Assembly (NCBI RefSeq): GCF_041228105.1
Contig: NZ_CP166097.1
Location: 3,286,001 to 3,350,000 of the forward strand
Direction: 5' to 3'
Source of the DNA: Pectobacterium aroidearum
Lineage (GTDB): Bacteria; Pseudomonadota; Gammaproteobacteria; Enterobacterales; Enterobacteriaceae
Length of the DNA stretch: 64,000 nt
Part shown: positions 10,192-20,017 of the stretch, one piece after another
How positions within the stretch are numbered: position 1 is the first letter of the stretch
How the letters are laid out: every line of letters begins with the position of its first letter
Translations under genes and position numbers: made by a program
Notes under the pieces: model-generated
Databases searched by the model: none
Seen by the model: the letters and a program-made list of their open reading frames with translations, nothing else
What the model was told of the DNA's origin: nothing

Positions 10192-10872
10192 TTACTCCGC
10201 TAATAACCCAATATCGATATATTGCCCCAGATTATGCTGCTGAAGATCCGATAAGTAAGGAATTTCGCCCAGCATCGGCGCAGGCAGGCGCTGTTGCAGC
10301 GTTTGCAGATACGGCTGGTGCCATTTTCCAGGCGGTGTGATGTCGTTAGCAATCCAGCCGCCAAGGTGCAAACCCGCATGCTGAATCGCATGGGCGGTTA
10401 ACATCGCGTGGTTGATACACCCCAGCTTGATGCCGACCACCAAAATCACGGGAAGCTGTTCCTGTATCACCCAGTCGGCAAACGTATCCTGCGCCGACAG
10501 CGGCGTAAACCACCCGCCTGCGCCCTCAACCAGCAACCAGTCTGCCTGTGTTTCTAACGCCCGCAGCCCTGCGGATAGCGCCGAAAGAGAGATAGGCCGC
10601 TGCTCTACCGCGCTGATAATATGCGGTGACGTCGGTTCCATAAACGCCAGCGGGTTCACGGCCTCATAATCCAGCCGGACGCTGCTATTCGCCTGAAGCG
10701 CCAGCGCATCACTGTTGCGAATGCCATCGGCCGTCATTTCACAGCCTGACGCCACAGGTTTATAGCCTGCGGTCCGGTACCCCGCTTGACTCGCCGCCTG
10801 TAGCAGCGCCGTACTCGCGACCGTTTTCCCCACTTCGGTATCCGTTCCCGTCACAAACCAGCGCTCAATCAC
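10192..10872 (-). CDS. bioD: Dethiobiotin synthetase BioD
   Basis: ATP-dependent carboxylase that closes the ureido ring of 7,8-diaminopelargonate to give dethiobiotin. 226 residues. The P-loop GTDTEVGKTVAS is at residues 8-19, and VEGAGGWFTPL (about residue 115) is the family's second phosphate motif. Last gene of bioBFCD; its start overlaps the bioC stop by 8 bp, indicating translational coupling. Confidence 0.95.
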   Translation of the reverse strand: MIERWFVTGTDTEVGKTVASTALLQAASQAGYRTAGYKPVASGCEMTADGIRNSDALALQANSSVRLDYEAVNPLAFMEPTSPHIISAVEQRPISLSALSAGLRALETQADWLLVEGAGGWFTPLSAQDTFADWVIQEQLPVILVVGIKLGCINHAMLTAHAIQHAGLHLGGWIANDITPPGKWHQPYLQTLQQRLPAPMLGEIPYLSDLQQHNLGQYIDIGLLAE

Positions 10873-11626
10873 GATAAATCACTCCATAAACCAGTTGATA
10901 GCTGAGCGGGTAGCCGCCCTGCTCTTGCGGATAGTGGGCAGACAGCGCCGCCAGTCGTGCCCGGCTCAATAGCCCCGGCGTGCGCCCTTCATGCAGCCAG
11001 GTCGCCCCAATCCCTTTCAGCGATTTCATTAACGCCAATACATCAGGGAATAGGCAGACCTCACGTTCTTGCACCAGATGATGCCGGTAAGGCTGACAAG
11101 CAGCGTCGATGGCGGAGAGCGGCAGAAAGCGATTTGTCCGTTGCGTGCCGTCCAGCCGCTGCCACGCCTGCGACAGTTCGCTTAAGGAGCCGTCTGCCAG
11201 TGTCGCAAACGCAATCACGCCCCCCGGACGCGTGACCCGATACATCTCTGCCAACGCGCGCGGTAACGAGTCACACCACTGCACGGCCAGATTGCTATAG
11301 CTGATATCCACACTGCAATCCGCCAGCGGCAGGTTTTCGATATCCCCTTCCTGATAGCGATCAGCAGCCTGCTGCTCACGCGCCTGTGCGAGCATGGCAG
11401 CCGATAAATCCAGCGCAATCACCGTTTTTCCCCGTTGACGCCAGTGGCGGCTAAAGTGCCCGGTTCCGCATCCCGCATCCAATACCAGTAAACCACCGTG
11501 CGGCGGCATCAGCGCCAGCAGACGTTCTCCGCTGGTGCGTTGCAGTTCGGCAAAGCGGTCATAGCACCCTGCCGCACGTCCAAACGCCTGCGCGATCGCC
11601 TGCTTGTTATAATTTTCTGTCAGCAT
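10865..11626 (-). CDS. bioC: Malonyl-ACP O-methyltransferase BioC
   Basis: SAM-dependent methyltransferase that caps malonyl-ACP so fatty-acid synthesis can build the pimeloyl chain. 253 residues. Class I motif [14 protein letters not shown] at about residues 49-62, then [14 protein letters not shown] and YSNLAVQWC typical of BioC. Start overlaps the end of bioF by 20 bp, as in other enterobacterial bio operons. Confidence 0.94.
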   Translation of the reverse strand: MLTENYNKQAIAQAFGRAAGCYDRFAELQRTSGERLLALMPPHGGLLVLDAGCGTGHFSRHWRQRGKTVIALDLSAAMLAQAREQQAADRYQEGDIENLPLADCSVDISYSNLAVQWCDSLPRALAEMYRVTRPGGVIAFATLADGSLSELSQAWQRLDGTQRTNRFLPLSAIDAACQPYRHHLVQEREVCLFPDVLALMKSLKGIGATWLHEGRTPGLLSRARLAALSAHYPQEQGGYPLSYQLVYGVIYRD

Positions 11627-12764
11627 GATGTAATACCGTAAGCAAGCGGCTGATATCTTCCGGCTGATGTTCCGCCGTCAGCGTAATCCTCAGGCGTGCG
11701 CTACCGGGCGGCACCGTCGGCGGTCGCATGGCACTGACCCACACGCCCTGTTCACGCAGATGGCTTGTTAGCGCCAACGCGCGCGCGTTCTCACCGACAA
11801 TCAGCGGCTGAATTGCGCTCTGTGAATCCATCAGTTGATAGGACGAGTTGGAGAAGCCTGCACGGAACTGCTCAACATTGCGCCGTAGCGCCTCACGTCG
11901 CGCGTCGCCCTGACGAACACAGTTGAGTGCCGCACTCAACGCACAGGCCTGCGCTGCGGGCATTGAGGTGCTGTAAATCAAATGACGGGCAAATTGCAGG
12001 AAGTATTCGGCCAGCGGTTCAGCGCACAGCACCGCCGCACCACTCACGCCAAACGCTTTGCCGAACGTGACAATCAGCAGCTCAGGTTTAACACTTTGCT
12101 GCCAGCAACTCCCGCGACCTTCATCACCCAGTACGCCAATTCCGTGTGCATCGTCAACCATCAGCCAGGCATCATGCGCCCGGCACTGTTCTTGTAACGC
12201 CGACAGCGGCGCGGTGTCGCCATCCATGCTGAAAACGCCTTCGGTCACCACCAGCGTCTGACCGTCGGCTGGCTTTTCCAGCAGCGCTTGCAGACTATCG
12301 GCCTGATTGTGTTTAAAGCGCCTCAGGGTTGCCGGTGACTGTGCCGCCGCTTCCAGCAGCGAAGCGTGGCTAAGCTTATCGGCCAAAATACGGTCTTCCG
12401 CCTGTGCCAGCGCGGCGACCACGGCCTGATTCGCGGCATAGCCGGAAATAAACAGCAGCGCACGCGGATAGCCCAGCCAGTCGGCAAGCTGGCTTTCCAA
12501 CATGGCATGGGCATCGGTATACCCCGTCACATGCCCGGAACCGCCGCTGCCAATGCCGTATTGCTCTGCCCCCTGCTGCCAGGCACGCACAATTTCCGGG
12601 TGGTGGCTCAGCCCCAGATAGTCGTTACTGGAAAAGTTCAGATAACAGCGATCGCCCTGCATCAGCCAGCGCCCGCTGCCGCCTTGATTCGCCAACCTCA
12701 CACGGTAAGCATCATCACGCTGGCGCTGTGCCAGCGCGTCTTCAATGCGTTGCTGCCAACTCAT
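11607..12764 (-). CDS. bioF: 8-amino-7-oxononanoate synthase BioF
   Basis: PLP enzyme condensing pimeloyl-ACP and L-alanine. 385 residues from ATG 12764 ([11 protein letters not shown]), which matches the E. coli start; the ATG four codons upstream is less likely. The lysine that binds PLP lies in [14 protein letters not shown] (about residue 236), and [12 protein letters not shown] and [11 protein letters not shown] are conserved family blocks. Second gene of bioBFCD. Confidence 0.95.
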   Translation of the reverse strand: MSWQQRIEDALAQRQRDDAYRVRLANQGGSGRWLMQGDRCYLNFSSNDYLGLSHHPEIVRAWQQGAEQYGIGSGGSGHVTGYTDAHAMLESQLADWLGYPRALLFISGYAANQAVVAALAQAEDRILADKLSHASLLEAAAQSPATLRRFKHNQADSLQALLEKPADGQTLVVTEGVFSMDGDTAPLSALQEQCRAHDAWLMVDDAHGIGVLGDEGRGSCWQQSVKPELLIVTFGKAFGVSGAAVLCAEPLAEYFLQFARHLIYSTSMPAAQACALSAALNCVRQGDARREALRRNVEQFRAGFSNSSYQLMDSQSAIQPLIVGENARALALTSHLREQGVWVSAMRPPTVPPGSARLRITLTAEHQPEDISRLLTVLHHADRKL

Positions 12765-12803
12765 GATGCAATACACCTAACCTGACGACGCATGCGCAGG
12801 GCG

Positions 12804-13841
12804 TTATACCGCAGCATTATAAAACTGCTCGCTATCGGCATTAATCAGCTGTTCTGCCAGTCGTTGCTGCTGTTGGTTATCCCCGTATTCGGTCGCCGTC
12901 TGCTGCGGGTTCAAACCTAATTTGAGGAACAGCGCCAGATCCTTGTCCTCTTTCGGGTTTGGCGTCGTTAACAGCTTGCAGCCGTAGAAAATAGAGTTCG
13001 CGCCGGCCATAAAGCACATCGCCTGCGTTTGTTCACTCATCTGCTCGCGTCCGGCGGACAGACGCACATAGGAAGCAGGCATCATGATGCGCGCCACGGC
13101 AATCGTACGAATGAAATCAAACGGATCAACGTCCTCATTCTCCGCCAATGGCGTCCCCTTCACCTTAACCAACATGTTGATCGGCACGCTTTCCGGCGGC
13201 GTCGGCAGGTTAGCCAACTGCACCAGCAGCCCGGCGCGATCGCGCACGGTTTCCCCCAGCCCAACGATGCCACCGGAACAAACTTTAATCCCCGCACCGC
13301 GCACTTTATCCAGCGTATCCAGACGTTCCTGATAGGTACGAGTGGTGATGATGCTGCCGTAAAACTCCGGCGAGGTATCAAGGTTATGGTTATAGAAATC
13401 CAGCCCGGCTGAGGCCAGGCGCTCGGCCTGATCGTTGTGCAGCGTTCCCAGCGTCATGCAGGTTTCCATGCCCATCGCTTTGACGCCTTGTACCATCTGT
13501 TCCAGATACGGCATGTCACGCTCATGCGGGTTTTTCCACGCCGCGCCCATACAAAATCGCGTCGATCCGGCGGCTTTTGCCTGACGGGCCGATTCCAGCA
13601 CCTGTTCAACCTGCATCAGGCGTTCGGTATCAATCCCGGTGCGGTAGCGGGAGCTCTGCGGGCAATATTTACAGTCTTCAGGGCAGGCACCGGTTTTGAT
13701 AGAAAGTAACGTGCTTACCTGCACCTGACGGGGATCAAAATGCTGACGGTGGATCTGCTGCGCTTCAAACATCAGTTCCAGAAAAGGTTTATTAAATAAG
13801 TCTTGCGCTTGCTCAAGCGTCCAGTAAATGCGGTCAGCCAT
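12804..13841 (-). CDS. bioB: Biotin synthase BioB
   Basis: Radical SAM enzyme that inserts sulfur into dethiobiotin. 345 residues. The 4Fe-4S motif CPEDCKYC is at about residues 53-60, and [24 protein letters not shown] and the late [17 protein letters not shown] block, which contributes ligands for the second cluster, are intact. First gene of the leftward operon, under the BirA operator shared with bioA. Confidence 0.97.
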   Translation of the reverse strand: MADRIYWTLEQAQDLFNKPFLELMFEAQQIHRQHFDPRQVQVSTLLSIKTGACPEDCKYCPQSSRYRTGIDTERLMQVEQVLESARQAKAAGSTRFCMGAAWKNPHERDMPYLEQMVQGVKAMGMETCMTLGTLHNDQAERLASAGLDFYNHNLDTSPEFYGSIITTRTYQERLDTLDKVRGAGIKVCSGGIVGLGETVRDRAGLLVQLANLPTPPESVPINMLVKVKGTPLAENEDVDPFDFIRTIAVARIMMPASYVRLSAGREQMSEQTQAMCFMAGANSIFYGCKLLTTPNPKEDKDLALFLKLGLNPQQTATEYGDNQQQQRLAEQLINADSEQFYNAAV

Positions 13842-13893
13842 CTCGGCATCTCCAAACTAAAAACGTTTCGCCAGTGTAAATTAACCCGATATA

Positions 13894-13928
13894 CTGTCAA
13901 CCAAATAGAAACCATTTTAGTTTACGAA
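13894..13928. promoter_or_regulatory. BirA operator between bioB and bioA
   Basis: The 95-bp gap between divergent bioB and bioA holds half-sites TGTCAACC (13895) and GTTTACGA (13920) in inverted orientation, about the spacing of the E. coli bio operator (TTGTAAACC, GGTTTACAA). The overlapping divergent promoters would be repressed by biotinyl-AMP-bound BirA. Half-sites are imperfect. Confidence 0.8.
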
Positions 13929-13936
13929 AGATCATC

Positions 13937-15241
13937 ATGAACCCGGAAGACATCACGTTTGACCAGCGCCACATTTGGCATCCCTATACCTCGATGACCG
14001 AGCCACTGCCCTGCTATCCGGTGATATCGGCCAGCGGAGTCGAGCTTCAGTTGGATGACGGACGTCGCCTGATCGACGGCATGTCCTCGTGGTGGGCAGC
14101 GATTCACGGTTACAATCATCCGGCAATCAATCAGGCAGTGCAGACCCAGCTTAGCCAGATGTCACACGTAATGTTCGGCGGCATCACCCATCCGGCGGCG
14201 GTAGCGCTGTGTCGTCAACTGGTGGACATCACGCCGGATGCACTGGAATGCGTTTTTCTGGCGGATTCCGGCTCGGTCGCCGTCGAAGTGGCGATGAAAA
14301 TGGCGCTGCAATATTGGCAGGCGCGCGGTGAAACCCGTCAGCGCTTTCTCACCCTGCGTCATAGCTATCACGGCGACACCTTCGGTGCGATGTCCGTGTG
14401 CGATCCGCAAAATTCGATGCACAGTCTGTATCAGGGCTACCTGCCCACCCATCTATTTGTCGATGCGCCGCCCTGCGATTCTCTCAGTAAAGGGGGTTTT
14501 GCCGACGAGTGGCAGGAAACCGATATCGCGCCGCTACAGGCGATGCTATCAGCGCACGCGCATGAGGTCGCGGCTGTGATTCTGGAACCCATCGTGCAGG
14601 GTGCTGGCGGAATGCGTTTTTACCATCCGACCTATCTGCGTCGGGTACGGGAATTGTGCGACCAATGGGGCATTTTGCTGATTGCCGATGAGATCGCGAC
14701 TGGGTTTGGCCGCACCGGTAAACTGTTTGCCTGTGAACATGCGGGAATTTCACCCGATATTATGTGTTTAGGAAAAGCGCTTACCGGCGGCTATATGACG
14801 CTCTCTGCCACGCTGACCACCCGTACGGTAGCGGAAACGATCAGCAACGGCGCGGCTGGCTGTTTTATGCACGGCCCCACATTTATGGGCAATCCGCTCG
14901 CGTGCGCGGCAGCCAACGCCAGCCTGTCACTGCTGGCGGAGAACCGCTGGCAGCAGCAGGTACAACAGATTGAACGACAGTTGCGAGAAACGCTGCAACC
15001 CTGCGCGGATTCCCCGCTGGTGGCGAACGTTCGCGTATTAGGTGCTATCGGCGTGGTGGAAACACATCGTCCGGTCAATATGGCACGGTTACAGCGTTTC
15101 TTTGTCGAGCACGGCGTCTGGATTCGACCGTTTGGTCGGCTCATTTATCTGATGCCGCCGTTTATCATTCAGCCCGATGAACTGCATAAGCTAACTGATG
15201 CCGTCTATGCGGCTATCCATAACGCACAGCTATTTGAATAA
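13937..15241 (+). CDS. bioA: Adenosylmethionine-8-amino-7-oxononanoate aminotransferase BioA
   Basis: PLP aminotransferase (class III) that uses SAM as amino donor to make 7,8-diaminopelargonate. 434 residues. Seen: HIWHPYTSM at the N-terminus, [13 protein letters not shown], the acidic [15 protein letters not shown] block binding PLP, and the Schiff-base lysine in [12 protein letters not shown] (about residue 278). Divergent from bioB with the shared operator. Confidence 0.97.
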   Translation: MNPEDITFDQRHIWHPYTSMTEPLPCYPVISASGVELQLDDGRRLIDGMSSWWAAIHGYNHPAINQAVQTQLSQMSHVMFGGITHPAAVALCRQLVDITPDALECVFLADSGSVAVEVAMKMALQYWQARGETRQRFLTLRHSYHGDTFGAMSVCDPQNSMHSLYQGYLPTHLFVDAPPCDSLSKGGFADEWQETDIAPLQAMLSAHAHEVAAVILEPIVQGAGGMRFYHPTYLRRVRELCDQWGILLIADEIATGFGRTGKLFACEHAGISPDIMCLGKALTGGYMTLSATLTTRTVAETISNGAAGCFMHGPTFMGNPLACAAANASLSLLAENRWQQQVQQIERQLRETLQPCADSPLVANVRVLGAIGVVETHRPVNMARLQRFFVEHGVWIRPFGRLIYLMPPFIIQPDELHKLTDAVYAAIHNAQLFE

Positions 15242-15251
15242 CTCGTTGCCC

Positions 15252-15275
15252 AAGGCGCACACTTTCGTGCGCCTT
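15252..15275 (+). terminator. Hairpin after bioA
   Basis: 9-bp perfect stem AAGGCGCAC / GTGCGCCTT with a 6-nt loop 11 bp after the bioA stop. It is followed by an A-run rather than a T-run, so it is not a textbook intrinsic terminator on the plus strand; it may still end or protect the bioA message. Confidence 0.5.
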
Positions 15276-15517
15276 AAAAAATATCTCTGACACCATCCAT
15301 ATTATGACTATTCATTACCGCTCTTATTATTCTTCACATGAATAAGATTTTCATTCTACTCATGATTAATGCATTGAATTATTCTGACACTGGATGAAAT
15401 AACCATAAAATGTTACGCACCCCACACTTTACATTCAACCAATCGTAGACAACTGATGAATACGTGTTAGATTTTAACGTGAAATACCCCAAGCATATAT
15501 TTAAAAGGAGATTTATT

Positions 15518-16312
15518 ATGCTTACAGTGAATAAGAAGCCACAGCGTATTTTCCGTACGTTATTCCCCGTGTTATTTTCTGCTTTGTTACTCTCACCCCT
15601 AACCGTTTCTGCGGTCAGTTCATCCAAAGACGCAGACAAACTCTATTTTGAGAATAATAAATATTACGTATTCAATAACGTCTGGGGGAAGGATGAAGTA
15701 AAAGGATGGCAGCAAACGGTTTTCTATAATAGCCCTACCAGTATGGGGTGGAACTGGCACTGGCCAAGCAGCAGTTCCAGCGTTAAAGCTTATCCATCGC
15801 TGGTAAGCGGCTGGCACTGGACTGCGGGTTATACGGAAAATAGTGGGTTGCCGATAAAATTATCCAGTAATAAAAGTATTACCAGTAATGTCACTTATTC
15901 TATCAAATCTACCGGCACTTATAACGCCGCTTATGATGTATGGTTCCACACTACCGATAAAGCCAGTTGGGATTCGACGCCGACCGACGAATTAATGATC
16001 TGGCTAAATAATACCAATGCAGGTCCAGCGGGGGATTATATTGAAACAGTATTCCTCGGTGGTAGCAGCTGGAACGTATTCAAAGGTTGGATAAATGCTG
16101 GTAATGGCAAAGGGTGGAATGTCTTTTCCTTTGTCCGTACCTCCAATACCAACAGTGCATCGCTCAATATTCGCCATTTCACCAACTATCTGGTTGGCAC
16201 CAAGAAATGGATGAGTAATACAAAATATATCAGCAGCGTTGAGTTTGGTACCGAGATCTTTGGCGGTGATGGGCAGATTGATATCACCAAGTGGAGCGTA
16301 GACGTAAAATAA
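15518..16312 (+). CDS. celS: Secreted endo-beta-1,4-glucanase, GH12 family (CelS type)
   Basis: Cellulase of glycoside hydrolase family 12, 264 residues, of the CelS type described in Pectobacterium carotovorum. A signal peptide (basic start, hydrophobic core to about residue 28, probable cleavage after VSA at 32) directs export. Catalytic glutamates are likely E158 in DELMIWL (nucleophile) and E246 in FGTEIFGG (acid/base), the two GH12 signatures. ATG 15518 follows AAGGAG at 15505. The gene is monocistronic and ends in a strong hairpin. Expected role is hydrolysis of plant cell-wall beta-glucans during maceration. The following DNA is a mobile-element scar. Confidence 0.93.
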   Translation: MLTVNKKPQRIFRTLFPVLFSALLLSPLTVSAVSSSKDADKLYFENNKYYVFNNVWGKDEVKGWQQTVFYNSPTSMGWNWHWPSSSSSVKAYPSLVSGWHWTAGYTENSGLPIKLSSNKSITSNVTYSIKSTGTYNAAYDVWFHTTDKASWDSTPTDELMIWLNNTNAGPAGDYIETVFLGGSSWNVFKGWINAGNGKGWNVFSFVRTSNTNSASLNIRHFTNYLVGTKKWMSNTKYISSVEFGTEIFGGDGQIDITKWSVDVK

Positions 16313-16326
16313 CGGGTAGATATTCT

Positions 16327-16370
16327 TTCGGTTCAACCCCCAACCTACACTAAAGCGGGGTTGAACCGAA
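16327..16370 (+). terminator. celS terminator hairpin
   Basis: Perfect 14-bp stem TTCGGTTCAACCCC / GGGGTTGAACCGAA with a 16-nt loop, starting 14 bp after the celS stop and followed by TTTAT. A degenerate copy of its right arm and downstream bases recurs at about 21207-21252. Confidence 0.75.
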
Positions 16371-16410
16371 TTTATCTCATTCGCTTCTCGTTTCATTTTC
16401 AGTCTGGATG

Positions 16411-16682
16411 GGCTTTGTTGATTAAATAATTGTTGAATAAATAATTGTCGAGGTACAGCAAAGCCGTTTCCCTCCCTCTCAGGCAATGCGCACACGGTTT
16501 GGCATACCCTGCAACGTCATGATGTTTAGCGCTTTCACTAACGCCATGGATTCACCTACCTGAGCATCGTAGTTCCGCAGTGTCAGCCATCCTCCACACA
16601 CCTTATCGCTGACCCAGACTGTCAGGGAAGAGAGTGCTCTGATCCTGTTTTCCGCTCAAAGTTCGATTTATTCAACAAAGCC
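16411..16682 (-). mobile_element. Internally deleted IS903-type (IS5 family) element
   Basis: 272-bp remnant with both ends. The right end, read on the minus strand, is GGCTTTGTTGAATAAATC, the IS903-group terminal repeat; the left end starts GGCTTTGTTGATTAAAT. Inside, on the minus strand, is the 5' leader and a frame ending MTLQGMPNRVRIA-stop, which I recognise as the transposase C-terminus. Most of the transposase is missing, so the element could move only in trans. The 9-bp flanks (GTCTGGATG and ATTAAAGGA) do not match, so no target duplication remains. Confidence 0.82.
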
Positions 16683-16889
16683 ATTAAAGGATTAAAGGAT
16701 TAAAGGATTAAAGGATTAAAGGATTAAAGGATTAAAGGATTAAAGGATTAAAGGATTAAAGGATTAAAGGATTAAAGGATTAAAGGATTAAAGGATTAAA
16801 GGATTAAAGGATTAAAGGATTAAAGGATTAAAGGATTAAAGGATTAAAGGATTAAAGGATTAAAGGATTAAAGGATTAAAGGATTAAAA
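16683..16889. repeat. Octamer tandem array, 25 x ATTAAAGG
   Basis: Twenty-five perfect head-to-tail copies of ATTAAAGG (16683-16882) followed by a partial copy ATTAAAA. The array begins at the base after the IS terminal repeat and ends about 273 bp before the first gene of the downstream operon. Perfect copies imply recent slipped-strand expansion, so length should vary between isolates. Confidence 0.98.
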
Positions 16890-17161
16890 ATAAGTGAAAC
16901 TTATCGCAAGGTTGCTTTCGTCATACAATGGGTAGGATTTCCTGTAAGTTATTTATAATCGTTATAGATTATATATATCATAAACTAATGATGATTTTTT
17001 AAAATCAGTATCAGCCTACTTATTTTTAAAGAAAATTTGAAATAATTATACTATATAATCATATGGTTGAAATGCATTTCATGACATGATTTAGACGAAA
17101 TTCAATTACCAATAATGAGATCGGAATCACAAAAAAAAACAATAAAAACGTATATTGTTTG
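16890..17161 (+). promoter_or_regulatory. AT-rich leader of the isonitrile-synthase-like operon
   Basis: 272 bp, strongly AT-rich, between the octamer array and the first gene. It should hold the operon promoter, but many A/T hexamers could serve and I cannot choose one. A poly-A tract at about 17131 lies just upstream of the start. Confidence 0.4.
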
Positions 17162-18613
17162 ATGAAAATCAAACCAATGGAAATGGATATTTCAATGTTA
17201 CTCAATGACGAGCAAAAAACAACACAGATCTCGAGTTCCCATCGTTTAATTAATTTAACAAGAAAGCTAAGGCACAATTTAGATGTGGATGGCGGCTATG
17301 GGGAGAATCATGAAATAATTGATCCTTATTTTTTCATTCACGATATATTAGCCGGTCTTGAGAACAAACTAAACATTAGTATATCGAAAAGGCAATCGGC
17401 GTTACTAAAAAGAATAAAAACCAAAAAAGATCAATATAGCAGCAATCCACTCACCCCTATTGAATACGCAACAGAAGCTATCTTTGATAATTATTTTTTC
17501 AAAAATAATGATGACTATGTCAATAGATTAGAAACATCGACGTTAATCAAAGAAAGTATCAATAGATATGGAAAAATAATACTCGTCATGCCAGTTCTTT
17601 CACGGAAGCCATTTTCTCCGATAAAAAACAAAGGGATTTTCCCTGATTTGGGTGAAATAAACACATTGCTGCGATGCGCAAAATTAGCAAAACTAATCAG
17701 TAATATTTCTGGTTTCCCCTGTGAGTTTTTGATATTAGCTGATGGTCATAAATATAATCGAGCCTGTAAAACCCCTCATGAGGTAGTAAGTTTATATCAA
17801 CAGTCATTGAGATACTGGGTTAACTATTTACATATAGATGAATATGTGAAGATAACTGACTACGAAGAGTGGATTGTTAATGCCGATGAAGTAAATTGGC
17901 AATTAAACAGAGAGTGTTTATACAACACCATATATCAAGACATCTCAAAAAAGTACGATAAAGCATTTTGTTTCAATGATTTAGATACGACCTTTAATAC
18001 AATGGAACTCGATGAATTAGGAAAACAATTAAAATATACATACTGGTCGATAATGACATCGGTAAATTACACATCACTTTATCCAAAATGGTCACGAGGC
18101 ATGCAGATTTATACGAAGGAAAATCAAAACTTCTATTTATCTTTCATTAGTGCTTCTCATTATTCACTAGAGAGAATAAAAAAATCGCATTTGTTTGTTC
18201 CTGATTTGGTCGGTGATATGTCGCACTGCGCAGTTGACATAATTATGAATATGAGAAATGAAAACTGGGAAGCAGCAAAAAGATATGTATCTATTTCTTT
18301 GGCTGATAGGCAGCTTAATACTATATTTCGAAAAATCCCCACGGCACTAAAACTAACGATCCATGCCAAAAAAGGGGAATTTAATTTTATCGCCACAAAT
18401 CAGAAGTCTTACTCGATGACCGCTCAACACACGGTTGCAGGTATCAAAAGACAGAATGATAGTATTACTGTCGATTATCAATACAGGTTAACTCGAGAGG
18501 CAGAAAAACAAACAGGTGTGTATATCCATACACCAAACCATCGTCACGGTGAATTTGATCCATTATATGAAATGAGTTTGATTAAGCAACCTATTTATTA
18601 TATTACAAAGTAA
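17162..18613 (+). CDS. DIT1/PvcA (isonitrile synthase)-like protein, first copy
   Basis: 483 residues. The central part fits the isonitrile (isocyanide) synthase family DIT1/PvcA: KPFSPIKNKGIFPDLGE at about residues 149-165, then LILADGHKYNR (190-200) at the position of the family's SDGR-like motif, and near the C-terminus ALKLTIHAKKGEFNFI, the equivalent of the RLSIH block. PvcA/IsnA join an amino acid amine (Tyr or Trp) to a carbon from ribulose 5-phosphate. It is about 150 residues longer than PvcA, mainly at the N-terminus. Start is uncertain: ATG 17162, TTG 17159 and ATG 17195 are all possible, and no clear ribosome site is seen. Low GC marks it as acquired. The substrate is unknown. Confidence 0.68.
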   Translation: MKIKPMEMDISMLLNDEQKTTQISSSHRLINLTRKLRHNLDVDGGYGENHEIIDPYFFIHDILAGLENKLNISISKRQSALLKRIKTKKDQYSSNPLTPIEYATEAIFDNYFFKNNDDYVNRLETSTLIKESINRYGKIILVMPVLSRKPFSPIKNKGIFPDLGEINTLLRCAKLAKLISNISGFPCEFLILADGHKYNRACKTPHEVVSLYQQSLRYWVNYLHIDEYVKITDYEEWIVNADEVNWQLNRECLYNTIYQDISKKYDKAFCFNDLDTTFNTMELDELGKQLKYTYWSIMTSVNYTSLYPKWSRGMQIYTKENQNFYLSFISASHYSLERIKKSHLFVPDLVGDMSHCAVDIIMNMRNENWEAAKRYVSISLADRQLNTIFRKIPTALKLTIHAKKGEFNFIATNQKSYSMTAQHTVAGIKRQNDSITVDYQYRLTREAEKQTGVYIHTPNHRHGEFDPLYEMSLIKQPIYYITK

Positions 18614-18623
18614 GGATAAGGAT

Positions 18624-20012
18624 ATGACTGCAATAGCAAAAGGACGAGCTTTTATTAGTGACACATCGTTACCCCAAAAGATATTGACCAATTGGGATAA
18701 TAACATTGTAAACATTAATCTAACAAAAGAATATTTATCAACATATGAGCAGGACACCTTATTCCAATCGTTGTCAGAAAAAATAGACAAAGAAGCTAAA
18801 AAAATAGCAAAAGTAATAAAAGGAAGAATTGAAGGGATCAGTATGGATGTGATGTATTTAAATCTCAATGATACCCAGTGGTATGAAGCAGCGCTTATTG
18901 TAGAGATATTCAGAGATCCTGCCATCTCGAAAAATGCGGGAAATATTGACACCAAAGCATTGCAGAAAAAAATATATTTAGCATTGGAAAATGAAAACAT
19001 TAACTTTGTTATTGGATGGGGTCAGGCAAAAAGGTATTGTGGCGGGTTGAAGACAAATGGTTATTTTTCTGATTTTTCAGAGCTTTATTCCATATTGACA
19101 TTGTATATAATTATGAAAAGTATACACCTTATTTGCCGTAAAAAAGTCTCTTTAACCGTATTGACGGGAGGCTCAAGATTTTATTCTGCCCTTTTTACCG
19201 ATCCAGAGATAGTGAAAGAATATGATGCACAGAGGCAGGCTATTGCAGACTACTTTTCAACGGAGAACACCAGTATAAATTTTTCGGCTTATCATAACTC
19301 AAATGATAAAATAAATGAAAATCTAGATACATTTTACGACATGATTGATCAAGTCGAGATAGATAAAATATTAAAGACAGTATTAATAAATATAGATTGG
19401 CTTTCGATATTAAAAAATCATGACAAGCAATACCACGGAATTTCAATACCACCTTCAATATCCAAATATATCGAACTGGAAGGGAGTGTGGATCTATTGA
19501 TAACCATGGCTATTGTTTCAATCATAAATAATAAAACACACTCTTTCTGGATTGAAAAAATAAACGACATGGAACTTTTTGATGACACTATCGATTTTTT
19601 TTATGAGATAACAAGAGAATCAGCAAGAAAATACCTTGCCATTCATCTGATGGATACTGATATCGATAGCACTTTAAAGAGTAAATCACATCCTGGAGCG
19701 ATAAGACTAACAGTCCATGAGAAAAAAGATCGAAAAGATATCCCTGCAATTTTTACATTAGGGAAAAATGGTGGCAATAAATTATCACAACACGTGTGCA
19801 GTTTAATTACCCAAGATGGTATTTCATTTGACACTACGTTTGAAATTTTACACAAAAACAAAACCACATCAAATGGAATAAATGTAGTGATGCCATCTAA
19901 AGACGGTTTGTTTAATTGGTTAGCAGATGGACAACAACCTTTTTTTTATACCGATCTAAAAAAAGAACATTATCTTGAAGAATTAAAAAATTTAAAATTC
20001 ATTGAAGGATAA
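18624..20012 (+). CDS. DIT1/PvcA (isonitrile synthase)-like protein, second copy
   Basis: 462 residues, a distant homologue of the preceding protein. Matching blocks are KTNGYFSDFSELYSIL (about 143-158) against KNKGIFPDLGEINTLL, TGGSRFYSALFTD (181-193) against ADGHKYNRACKTP, and AIRLTVHEKKDRKD near the end against ALKLTIHAKKGEF. The PvcA-type SDGR position reads GGSR here and the PDLGE motif is altered, so it may have another substrate or be a non-catalytic partner. ATG follows AAGGATAAGGAT, 10 bp after the first gene; the next gene starts 6 bp later, so the three form one operon. The family assignment is less secure than for the first copy. Confidence 0.58.
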   Translation: MTAIAKGRAFISDTSLPQKILTNWDNNIVNINLTKEYLSTYEQDTLFQSLSEKIDKEAKKIAKVIKGRIEGISMDVMYLNLNDTQWYEAALIVEIFRDPAISKNAGNIDTKALQKKIYLALENENINFVIGWGQAKRYCGGLKTNGYFSDFSELYSILTLYIIMKSIHLICRKKVSLTVLTGGSRFYSALFTDPEIVKEYDAQRQAIADYFSTENTSINFSAYHNSNDKINENLDTFYDMIDQVEIDKILKTVLINIDWLSILKNHDKQYHGISIPPSISKYIELEGSVDLLITMAIVSIINNKTHSFWIEKINDMELFDDTIDFFYEITRESARKYLAIHLMDTDIDSTLKSKSHPGAIRLTVHEKKDRKDIPAIFTLGKNGGNKLSQHVCSLITQDGISFDTTFEILHKNKTTSNGINVVMPSKDGLFNWLADGQQPFFYTDLKKEHYLEELKNLKFIEG

Positions 20013-20017
20013 TCATT

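Noticed and set aside
10044..10340. 98-codon plus-strand frame upstream of bioD
   Set aside because: It overlaps bioD on the other strand by about 150 bp, has no recognisable domain and no good ribosome site.
16683..16889. CRISPR array interpretation of the octamer repeats
   Set aside because: Units are 8 bp, perfectly contiguous and without spacers; no cas genes are present.
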